A stretch of DNA of 57,200 bases, from NCBI GenBank assembly GCA_027451445.1, contig DAIDJG010000418.1, positions 1-57,200 of the forward strand, in the 5' to 3' direction. This DNA comes from Singulisphaera sp. (GTDB lineage: Bacteria; Planctomycetota; Planctomycetia; Isosphaerales; Isosphaeraceae). The position numbers were made by a program, and so were the translations under genes. The notes beneath the pieces were generated by a model, which saw only the letters and a list, made by a program, of their open reading frames with translations, searched no databases and was not told the DNA's origin. Positions 1 through 8,361 of the stretch are shown one piece after another (position 1 is the first letter of the stretch; each line of letters begins with the position of its first letter).

Positions 1-180
1 CGCGAGTTGCGCCTGTGAGAGGCCCGCGTCAGTCCGTAGCCGATAGATGTCGCGCGCAACCTCGGCGTCGGCTCTCGCGACTTCATACATTGCGACCTTT
101 TCGGGATCGTTGCCAGTGTAGCGATCCCGAATGAAATCCAAGGCGTCCCGATGAGGTTCTGTTTCGAACGTTTTCTTCAT
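1..180 (-). CDS. XRE-family helix-turn-helix protein (partial, cut by window edge)
   Basis: Reading from an ATG at 180 down to base 1 gives 60 uninterrupted codons beginning MKKTFETEPHRDALDF. Residues about 46-60 read IYRLRTDAGLSQAQLA, the start of a Cro/C1-type helix-turn-helix, so the DNA-binding domain continues beyond the window. An acidic N-terminal lead followed by the HTH is typical of HigA-like antitoxins and of small regulators that control their own operon. It lies 93 bp downstream of, and on the same strand as, the PLD-like gene, so it may be the last gene of the helicase operon or have its own promoter in that gap. I see no toxin gene beside it. The HTH call is firm for its first helix; the antitoxin role is inference. 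Confidence 0.72.
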   Translation of the reverse strand, partial: MKKTFETEPHRDALDFIRDRYTGNDPEKVAMYEVARADAEVARDIYRLRTDAGLSQAQLA

Positions 181-273
181 TTTGAGGGCACGCCTGAAAA
201 ACGGAAAATAAGGTCTGCCCCGCCGGATTCTTTAGCATGCCAGCGACAAGGCGAATCGGCTGGTAGCGCTCGA

Positions 274-1911
274 TCAGGAATCTGCTCGTCGGATGAAATC
301 GCGACCTTCTTTCAGAACGGTCGCCCGTCGGATGCACCGCGAGATCGCCCGCTTCAATGAGATCTCAACCCGTCCTCCGGCGCGCAACCTTTGATGTCGT
401 AGTCCGACGTTCTCTACGGCCCAAGCCGCGGCGTTTCGTATAGTCTCTTCTCGCGTCAACTGCCTGTCGCCGAGGGACGCTTCGACGCAACATTCCCAGA
501 GCCAGTCCGGATAATCCTCCGCTTCTTCGAGAATCGCCCGCACGTGTCCCCTTACGGGACGGTCGAAGAGTGCCAGCTTCACACCGCGCTCGACCGCGGA
601 CAGAATCGCTTCGTAGAGTGGGCCGTTCGACCGCAGACGCTGATAGTCAAGCGTTCCCCCGTCTCGCATCCCACGAGCGGCGAAACGAACCGCGTCGTCT
701 TTGGTCAGAGTTCCGTACCCAAGGAGCCAAAGCCAGACCATTCTAGCCCGGTCGTGTTCGTCAGTCAGCTCGAGGAACGAAATCTGGCCATCACGTTCCG
801 GGAGTAATCCGCCATCACCGTTCTCTGCTGGCCGACGGCCGAGAACCCTGAGCCGTTCGAGTTCCTGCACGAACCCAGCCAAGTGTTCGAGGATCGTAGA
901 GGAGTCCAAGTCTGCAAGAAGCGCGAAGCGAGTCGGACCTTCGTCGGTTTCAATGTCGAGACCGCGCTGCCTGAAGGTTTTCCAGAAGTAACGTCGACCT
1001 TCTCGACCATCGATTCCGAAGCCGCCGCGAAAGACGAGGAACTTCCGACGAGATTCTCTGTTGGTCGCAAACGCTGCCGACGTTTGCAGACCGGCCCCCG
1101 GCTTCGACACGCTAATCGCAAGAAAAATCCTCGGCTTCTTGCTCTTATTCGGATCTTGCTTTCCGAACACGATCCAGAAACGCTCCTTACTTTCCAGCGG
1201 AGCGGCCCAAAGATCGTATTCTGGATGCCAAAATGCCTGCACTCGCTTCCGGTCTATTCGGACCGTTCGGGTTAAGCAAGAATGCTTCAACGCACCACAA
1301 AGTCGTTGATGGAATTCTAGAATCGTTTCGGCTTCGTCGACCAGGTGCAGCTTTTCGACTCCAACATCGGTCAGAAGTTCAAAGTTCCGTGGCGAGTCTG
1401 ACATGTCACGGGGGGCGGCCGTGTCGTCAGACGGCGGGAGGGGCGATATGTCACCGGGCTTTGGGACACGGGCGCGGCTGAGACAGGATTCGATAAAGTC
1501 GGTCAGCGACCAAACGAATGCCTCATTGATTGTCCCTTGAAGCCGAACCACTCCCTCGATGCCGGTACCCAACCCGTCATCGGTCAACCGCGCCGAACCG
1601 ATCAGAGCGCGGACCTCATCGCCCTTGTAGAAGACGTAAACACACGCGTGGAAACGTCGACCGTGGCTACTGATGAGCCGAAGCGCTCCACATGCGTGAA
1701 GACGCGACAGGTCGAGCAGGTTCGGCGCGCGATCGCTGACCAGACAGAGACGGACCTTCGCTACGTTTCGTACGATCGCCGACCAAGCCACAGATTGGTT
1801 GCTGGCATCGATTCTGGGCGTGCAGATCGTGATCCGTTCAGCCCAGTTACAGAGCTCCTCGAACGCCGTTCGGAGCGAGTCCGGATGACCCAGAAACGTC
1901 GCTTCCGTCAC
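274..1911 (-). CDS. PLD-like N-terminal domain protein with uncharacterised C-terminal region
   Basis: About 545 residues. I place the start at a GTG (1911) that overlaps the helicase stop as GTGA, giving MTEATFLGHP; an ATG 81 bp upstream would overlap the helicase far more. Residues about 20-150 look like a phospholipase-D-superfamily fold: a strand ERITICTPRID, then H88-A-C90 and the loop IGSARLT at 104-110, at the positions of HxK and GSxN in HKD nucleases. The lysine is replaced by cysteine, so the site is degenerate or divergent. The remaining ~390 residues contain charged, mixed alpha/beta sequence that I do not recognise. Overlap with the helicase implies translational coupling and a shared function. 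PLD-like proteins paired with helicases occur in DISARM, Azaca and Mokosh defence systems, but I cannot assign this one to any of them. Confidence 0.7.
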   Translation of the reverse strand: MTEATFLGHPDSLRTAFEELCNWAERITICTPRIDASNQSVAWSAIVRNVAKVRLCLVSDRAPNLLDLSRLHACGALRLISSHGRRFHACVYVFYKGDEVRALIGSARLTDDGLGTGIEGVVRLQGTINEAFVWSLTDFIESCLSRARVPKPGDISPLPPSDDTAAPRDMSDSPRNFELLTDVGVEKLHLVDEAETILEFHQRLCGALKHSCLTRTVRIDRKRVQAFWHPEYDLWAAPLESKERFWIVFGKQDPNKSKKPRIFLAISVSKPGAGLQTSAAFATNRESRRKFLVFRGGFGIDGREGRRYFWKTFRQRGLDIETDEGPTRFALLADLDSSTILEHLAGFVQELERLRVLGRRPAENGDGGLLPERDGQISFLELTDEHDRARMVWLWLLGYGTLTKDDAVRFAARGMRDGGTLDYQRLRSNGPLYEAILSAVERGVKLALFDRPVRGHVRAILEEAEDYPDWLWECCVEASLGDRQLTREETIRNAAAWAVENVGLRHQRLRAGGRVEISLKRAISRCIRRATVLKEGRDFIRRADS

Positions 1912-4250
1912 AGGATCATCCTTCCGGCGCTTGTTGGATGAGCGTACCTTTGTTGAAACGTGTCGAGATACTGATCTGCCAGCGCGTACCAACCCTCGGG
2001 TCTCGCGGGAGCCACGTGGTTTCTTCCGGCCGCATCGTCAAGAGCGTTTGCGCTGGGTATGAATCGACGCTCTCGCGCCCGGAAGTCCCGATTGTGCCCG
2101 GCGTTGGGCATATCTGCGTGAAGAGCCTCATGGTAGACCAAGAATTCCAGGACGTACAACGGTACGTCGGGGGAGTTGAGCAAGCAGTTCACGCAAAGCT
2201 TCTTGTCAGAGTAACGGAACCAACCCCAATGGGAGCGTAGCGGTTTCGAAGAAAAGAAAAGGTCTCGTACAGTTGGTGCACCACCGGGAAAATGCTTGCG
2301 TTGGCCGACAACCGCATCCCAGACCAAGCCCAACTCATATCCCTGTTCACCACTTGGCCACGGTCGAGGAGGCGCTTTCAATTCGACGGCGGAGGGGATT
2401 GGCTGCTTTGGCTGCTCCACGTTCCGTAAGTTCATCAGCTCCCGGTCTACGTCCTCGAAGAACGCTCGCAGGTCGTTTCGGTAAACGAGCTGACAGACAG
2501 GATTGGTGTTGAAGATCTCCCGGAGCAGCGAGTCCTGCGCTTGTGGTGCGGCCGATCGGTCCCAGATGTCACGCGCGAGTCGAGCGGGATCGAAGGCAGC
2601 CTTCTCTTCGAACGTGTATGAGTCAACTGTGAGGGCGCTTCGCCGCGCGTCCAGCATCGCTTTGACGTCGGACCAGTGCGGCAAGGGATCTTGGCACTCG
2701 TCGAAATAGCGTCGGACAAGTTCTCGTGCATAGGGCTCAGAGATCGTCTCAGGAATCGACGACCCGTCCGTGAAATCCGCGTCCAAGTGTTGGAACCCTT
2801 CGACTTGGTTCTCAAACACCATGACGTAATTTCGCTGAATGTCGTCTTCGAACTCTTCCTCCCAAACGAACCAGGCGTGCGGCAGACATTGATAAATGCC
2901 GGTAAAGTCGCCTCGGACGTTGCTTCGAACCAACTTGTACGATTCGAGGATCAGTTCGGCCGCGATCGGAACCAGCTTCGTCGGAACGTTCGCGCGAACT
3001 ACGGCTTCGTCGACCTCGCCGTCACGAACAACGTACTCGGCCTCCAACGGGTGGAATTGCTTCCACGTGTCGACGAATGTGACCAGGTAGGCGTGTTGGG
3101 TACCGCCGGCCTGCGGGCCTCGTAGAGCGCGTCCAACCATCTGCGCGAGCAGCGATTCCGACTTCGTAGGACGGGCCAGAAATACCGTTTTCGTCTTCGG
3201 AGCGTCATATCCTTCCGTTAACATTTCAACGTTGACGAGGACCTGTGGTTTAGGGAGGTCCCGATATCCGTCCATGATGGCCGTCGAGTCAGATCGTGTG
3301 TAATCGACGTAGTCGGCATCGACCCCTTGATCGCGGAACTCCTTGGCCAAAGTCTGCGCGTGCAACGTGTCGACCGCGAAAACGATCGTCTTGCCGTAAC
3401 GCTCCGAATGTTTCACGTAATGTTCTGCGATGAGATGGTTTCGCCCGCCGTGCTTCGCAATCTTTTCGAGAACTTGTGGCGCCAGCTCACCGAACCGTGA
3501 CAGGTGATCGTAATCGGCCTCGGTGAACTCACGCTCAAACTCGACGTTCGTCTTCACGGTCTCGATGGCCGGCGACGAGAGAACGCCGTTCTGGATCAGC
3601 GCTTTCTTTTGGATCTGGTAGACGATTTCCCGAAAAACCTTCCAGAGACGTCGCTCGTCTCCTGGATCCATCCGGACTGGGGTCGCTGTCAGTCCGAGTA
3701 CCGAACAGCCCACTTGTTGAAGTTGGTCGATCGTCCGTTGGTAGCTGGAAGCGGCAGCATGATGCGCTTCGTCGACAATAACGAAGACGCCGTTTGGCGA
3801 CTGGTGCATGAACAGGTCGAGGAAGCTTGCGGCTCTCTCACGTGCCGCCGACTGGACCGTGGAGAAGACGACGTCACAACGGTCCGAGACGCTGGACCAC
3901 GTGCGATCCATCCCAGAAATCGCAATGAGCCCGAGCCGCTCCTTGGGAGCGGCCAAGTGGGCGTTACGTCGAAAGGCCTCGAACGCCTGGCGAAGCAAAC
4001 CGCGGCGATGCGTCAGCCACAAGACACGTTTTCCGTCCCGAACATGACGTTCCAGCAACCAACGGCTTGCGATGGCGGTCTTGCCGCCGCCGGTCGGCAC
4101 GACGAGAATTCCGGACGTCTTGCCCCGTTCAACGTAATGGCGGTCGAGCGCATCCCACGCGGCAAGTTGATGGTCGTACGGGCGGAAATGATCCGGACCG
4201 GGTTCGACGGCGACAACGCATTCGGGAAACCCGTTCGTGGGGCCTGCCAT
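1908..4250 (-). CDS. SF2 DEAD/DEAH helicase fused to a C-terminal SprT/YgjP-like metalloprotease domain
   Basis: 780 residues from the ATG at 4250, chosen because GGAGG stands 8 bases before it; an in-frame ATG 69 bp upstream lacks a comparable site. The N-terminal half is a superfamily 2 helicase: Walker A PTGGGKT (52-58), Walker B DEAH (160-163), TATP (188-191) and motif VI QMVGRALRG (370-378). A middle region (about 390-640) is uncharacterised. The C-terminus holds HEALH at 707-711, then a third histidine at 719 and a phenylalanine at 723. That HExxH-x(7)-H-x(3)-F pattern is the zinc site of SprT/WLM/YgjP-type metallopeptidases. The protein probably translocates on nucleic acid and cleaves bound proteins, as Spartan-family enzymes do at DNA-protein crosslinks. 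It may instead be a defence effector. It is the first gene of the operon, followed by the PLD-like gene with a GTGA overlap. Confidence 0.85.
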   Translation of the reverse strand: MAGPTNGFPECVVAVEPGPDHFRPYDHQLAAWDALDRHYVERGKTSGILVVPTGGGKTAIASRWLLERHVRDGKRVLWLTHRRGLLRQAFEAFRRNAHLAAPKERLGLIAISGMDRTWSSVSDRCDVVFSTVQSAARERAASFLDLFMHQSPNGVFVIVDEAHHAAASSYQRTIDQLQQVGCSVLGLTATPVRMDPGDERRLWKVFREIVYQIQKKALIQNGVLSSPAIETVKTNVEFEREFTEADYDHLSRFGELAPQVLEKIAKHGGRNHLIAEHYVKHSERYGKTIVFAVDTLHAQTLAKEFRDQGVDADYVDYTRSDSTAIMDGYRDLPKPQVLVNVEMLTEGYDAPKTKTVFLARPTKSESLLAQMVGRALRGPQAGGTQHAYLVTFVDTWKQFHPLEAEYVVRDGEVDEAVVRANVPTKLVPIAAELILESYKLVRSNVRGDFTGIYQCLPHAWFVWEEEFEDDIQRNYVMVFENQVEGFQHLDADFTDGSSIPETISEPYARELVRRYFDECQDPLPHWSDVKAMLDARRSALTVDSYTFEEKAAFDPARLARDIWDRSAAPQAQDSLLREIFNTNPVCQLVYRNDLRAFFEDVDRELMNLRNVEQPKQPIPSAVELKAPPRPWPSGEQGYELGLVWDAVVGQRKHFPGGAPTVRDLFFSSKPLRSHWGWFRYSDKKLCVNCLLNSPDVPLYVLEFLVYHEALHADMPNAGHNRDFRARERRFIPSANALDDAAGRNHVAPARPEGWYALADQYLDTFQQRYAHPTSAGRMIL

Positions 4251-4727
4251 GATGCCGTCCTCCAGCGACGGAATTGAGAATCGTGAGCAAATCGTCCCGC
4301 GCGCCACGCAGGACTTCAAGCAGATACTCGATCCGGCGCTGGATTCGTCGAAAGGACATTCTGATGTCGTTTCGAGCGCGCGTCGGTGTGGTTTCGTTCC
4401 GAAGATGATCGTTGCTTTGATCAGTGGAAGTGTGTGAGGGCGATGAGTTCATAGGGCTGGCGTCGAGCGCGACCTTCCACGAAAATGGTCTCATGGTTTG
4501 TCGAGATGCTCGCGGGAGGTTCGCGTGCAGGATTCATGGAAGATGTCTAATTCTACAGCAGCGGTTGTTTGAAGATCGACGCCGTAAGTCCTTATCACCA
4601 ATTGCGTTACTTCAGTTGCCCGAGGAGAGCTAGCCGATCATTTCAACCTGGCTACATACGAGTAACCAAAAGTGGTACAAGGACTTGCGTCAACGACCAC
4701 TGTCGGATGCTCTGCTGTAGAATTAGA

Positions 4728-4818
4728 GCGCTCTAGCCAAAGACCTCCTTCACCAGCCGCACAAGGCGGCTGGGGTCGGGGGGAAGAAAATGGGGGCAGG
4801 CCGCACGGGCTAGAGCGC
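4728..4818. repeat. MITE-like repeat with 11-bp terminal inverted repeats (copy 1)
   Basis: The element starts with GCGCTCTAGCC (4728-4738) and ends with its exact complement GGCTAGAGCGC (4808-4818). Inside lies a hairpin, CCAGCCGC-acaa-GCGGCTGG, within a core that also occurs at 5079-5219 and three times at 29847-30055. It encodes nothing. Terminal inverted repeats and many copies suggest a non-autonomous mobile element; no cognate transposase is in the window. Confidence 0.7.
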
Positions 4819-4918
4819 CGAACGATTGGATTGCTCACAATCGGCCAACATAGGACTTCGCTCACCAAAGGCTTTGCCGTTGAACTCGCCCCCAATCTAT
4901 CGGACCGGGAGAAGTGTA

Positions 4919-5024
4919 CTCCCTCCCCCCATCGTGGGGGAGGGCTGGGGTGGGGGGGACATCGCGCGGCACATGGCCGTCCGGAACCCCCCACCCCAAC
5001 CCTCCCCCACAAGGGGGGAGGGAG
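4919..5024. repeat. Inverted pair of G/C-rich ~39-bp units
   Basis: The unit at 4919-4958 (pyrimidine run, GTGGGGGAGGG, purine run) recurs in inverted orientation at 4987-5024 with only a few differences. The two flank about 28 bp. Each unit is itself a short hairpin. Such units are common dispersed extragenic repeats in high-G+C genomes; no coding role is supported. Confidence 0.6.
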
Positions 5025-5078
5025 TTCTGATACTCTCGTGTTTTGATAGGTCGCGATTGTGCGCAACCCAATCGTTAC

Positions 5079-5219
5079 GCGCTCTAGCCAAAGACCTCCT
5101 TCACCAGCCGCACAAGGCGGCTGGGGTCGGGGGGAAGAAAACGGGGGGCATACCGCGCGGGCTAGCCAAAGACCTCCTTCACCAGCCGCACAAGGCGGCT
5201 GGGGTCGGGGGAGGAAGAC
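5079..5219. repeat. Tandem copies 2 and 3 of the hairpin repeat
   Basis: Copy 2 begins with the same GCGCTCTAGCC terminus (5079-5089). Copy 3 follows directly from a fused GGGCTAGCC junction near 5160 and lacks a complete right terminus. Both keep the CCAGCCGC/GCGGCTGG hairpin core. The head-to-tail arrangement suggests replication slippage or nested insertion. Confidence 0.65.
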
Positions 5220-5530
5220 ACCGGAGCTTATGCTGGTGGGACTGACCAACGGTGTCCGTTGCCACGCGCAGATTCGACCGTTTGGCGTCCCAACCTCAGC
5301 CCTGGGAAGGGAGATCACGATCGCATGTTGTCCGCGGCGACAAGAAAGAAACGAGCCCAACGGCCGAGATGTAAGGGAGAGAGCAGGGGAGCCGGTGCGC
5401 TCTCGTCGTGGGATGAAACGGTTCCCATTGGTACGATCTGGCTTTTCGTTTGACAAATGAAATCCTTCGGGATAGCGTCCAATCTGTTCCGGGGACGTGT
5501 GTTAGCTCAACCAGCGGGGAGCGCGGCGGG

Positions 5531-6535
<1,005 letters not shown>

Positions 6536-6547
6536 GGAGACGGAATC

Positions 6548-6973
6548 ATGTCGAAGCCATCTCGCGGCACGAGTCTGCTCATTGTCTGTCTCGCCTGCGC
6601 CGGGGCGCTTGCGCCCGCGCCTGCCGCGGAGGAGAAGGCAACGGAAAAGTCCATCCTCGCCGAGCAAATGCAAGTTTGCGAAGAGGCGATCAAGCAGATG
6701 GACGAGACCATGCTTGCTACGTTACTGTCCAAGCCGGACGACGCTCATTTCGACATCTGGATGCGCCGTTGGATCCGATTGATTCAAGATTCGGAGATGA
6801 AGACGCCCGAGAGGATCACGGCGCTCGAAAAGATGGTCGCGTTGGCAAAGAAGCACGAAGAGTTGGCTCGGCGAATGATCAAAGCAGGACAGGCGACGAA
6901 ATCGATGGAGCTAGCCACCAGGTTCCGGCGACTCGAATTTGAGCTCGCGCTGGCCCACGAGACGGCACGATGA
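6548..6973 (+). CDS. Small exported protein of unknown function
   Basis: 141 residues. The N-terminus has basic residues followed by the hydrophobic run LLIVCLACAGALAPAPA, a signal peptide probably cut near residue 27; a cysteine in the run leaves a lipoprotein possible but the lipobox is poor. The mature part is charged and helical. It starts 12 bp after the MoxR gene, with GAGGAGACGG before the ATG, so it is probably co-transcribed. A protein of similar size and style lies at 13278-13697. I do not recognise the family. Confidence 0.7.
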   Translation: MSKPSRGTSLLIVCLACAGALAPAPAAEEKATEKSILAEQMQVCEEAIKQMDETMLATLLSKPDDAHFDIWMRRWIRLIQDSEMKTPERITALEKMVALAKKHEELARRMIKAGQATKSMELATRFRRLEFELALAHETAR

Positions 6974-7482
6974 CACAACGTGCGGACGGCGAAAACGTCC
7001 GGGGACTTCGCCCTGCGGGCTCGACCCCAGCCACCCTTCCGCGTTCGCAATGCGGAAACATATTACTCCCCCCCTTGGGAAGGGGGGGTTGGGGGGGTGG
7101 GGATTCAACGGTCATATTAGCCTGGTCCCGTCCCAATCAAGCGGTAAGCGAAGCAGGGTGGTTGATGGCTGAGCTGCAGATATCGAACGGCCACTGCCCA
7201 CCCCCCCTACCCCCCCTTCCCAAGGGGGGGAGTTATATGTTTCGGTGTTGCGGTGGGGGTGCGCACTCCGTTGATTTAACGCATAAGTCTCTACCCCCCC
7301 TTCCCAAGGGGGGGAGTTATGAGATTCGCCCGCTCGCGAATGGCGCGGCGCGATGTCATTCCGCGCGCCGTCGAGACGTTAACCGTGCTCGAAGCCTATC
7401 CGGAAAAGTCCTCCAAAAAAACCGGTGAGCCGTGCCCACCCTACAAATGCTGTGAACCCGCGCGACTCATCAGGAATCCCGC
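6974..7482 (+). repeat. Gene-free gap with three C7/G7 palindromic repeats
   Basis: No gene is supported. Three copies of a unit built on CCCCCCTTcccAAGGGGGG occur at about 7067-7088 (inverted), 7208-7237 and 7292-7320. The first two also share flanking sequence around TATATGTTTC, so the repeat is longer than its hairpin. The stretch lies between the small exported protein and the DUF58 gene. Confidence 0.6.
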
Positions 7483-8361
7483 ATGCCCCTGTTCGACTCC
7501 GAGTTCCTCAAAAAGCTGGAATACCTCTCCCTCGTCTCGCGTCGAGTCTTTCGAGGCTCGCTCCTGGCCCAGCGGCGGACGATGCAGCTCGGGGGCGGGC
7601 TCGAGTTCGCCGACCACCGCGAGTACACGCCGGGCGACGACTTTCGCTACCTCGACTGGAATGTCTATGCCCGGCACGATGAACTCCTGCTGAAACGGTT
7701 CCAGGAGGAGGAGGACCTGCACGTCTACATCTTCCTCGACGTGTCGCGGAGCATGGCGTTTGGCACGCCCCCCAAGTTCGACTTTGCGCGGCAAGTCGGG
7801 GCGGCGCTGGCCTACATTGCACTGGCGGACCTCGATCGGGTGGCGATCGTCGCGTTCGCGGGGGACATCGTGGCTGACTTTCCGCTCACGCGCGGGAAGG
7901 CTCGGATCCTTTCGCTCTTGAAGTTCCTCGAAAACCTGCCCGCGGAAGGATCGGTGACAGACCTGGCGCGTGTGGCAACGGGGTTTGTGCATCGGTCGCA
8001 ACGGAGGGGTTTGGCCGTCGTGATCAGCGACCTGTATGATCCCGCCGGCTTCCAGCGCGGGATCGACATTCTCCGACATCACCGGTATGAGCCGCATGTC
8101 GTCCAGATTTATGACCGCAAGGAGGCCGAGCCCGACCTGCGCGGGGATGTGGAGTTGTACGACGTCGAGACCGGGACACTCCGCAAGGTGACCGTGACCG
8201 AGCGCAACTTGCGGCAGTATCGCGAGCTGTTTGGGCGGTTCCAGGAGTCGATTCAGCAATACTGCAACACGTACGGCATCGGCTGCACGCGGACCTCGAC
8301 CGAGATCCCGTTCGACGAGCTGATCCTCAAAATGATGCGCGTCGCGGGAGCGGTCCAATGA
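7483..8361 (+). CDS. DUF58 domain protein (vWA-like)
   Basis: 292 residues, with AGGA seven bases before the ATG. The N-terminal block GLEFADHREYTPGDDFRYLD is the DUF58 hallmark. A von Willebrand A fold follows, with the metal-binding motif DVSRSM (D-x-S-x-S) near residue 87 and later acidic/threonine residues such as SVTDL and ISDLYD. Proteins of this kind work with MoxR ATPases in envelope or stress functions; the exact substrate is unknown. Its stop overlaps the next start as ATGA, indicating translational coupling with the BatA-like membrane protein. Confidence 0.92.
   Translation: MPLFDSEFLKKLEYLSLVSRRVFRGSLLAQRRTMQLGGGLEFADHREYTPGDDFRYLDWNVYARHDELLLKRFQEEEDLHVYIFLDVSRSMAFGTPPKFDFARQVGAALAYIALADLDRVAIVAFAGDIVADFPLTRGKARILSLLKFLENLPAEGSVTDLARVATGFVHRSQRRGLAVVISDLYDPAGFQRGIDILRHHRYEPHVVQIYDRKEAEPDLRGDVELYDVETGTLRKVTVTERNLRQYRELFGRFQESIQQYCNTYGIGCTRTSTEIPFDELILKMMRVAGAVQ

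Larger units (their letters stand above)
4251..5530. other. Gene-free, repeat-rich stretch
   Basis: No credible gene is seen in about 1.28 kb. Open frames here run through repeats and translate to low-complexity Pro/Gly-rich sequence. The stretch holds three copies of a 75-90 bp hairpin repeat (4728-5219) and an inverted pair of G/C-rich units (4919-5024), listed separately. It separates the helicase operon from the MoxR operon and probably contains the promoters of both. Confidence 0.6.

Noticed and set aside
4129-4494. A minus-strand small ORF (MSFRRIQRRIEYLLEVL) before the helicase
   Set aside because: It overlaps the helicase by more than 100 bp and its second half is shadow sequence. 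Its first part is amphipathic, so a leader peptide cannot be excluded, but there is no clear ribosome site.
4638-5456. A 272-codon minus-strand frame
   Set aside because: It translates the repeat units themselves (repeated PPCAAGEGGLWL), so it is repeat-derived.
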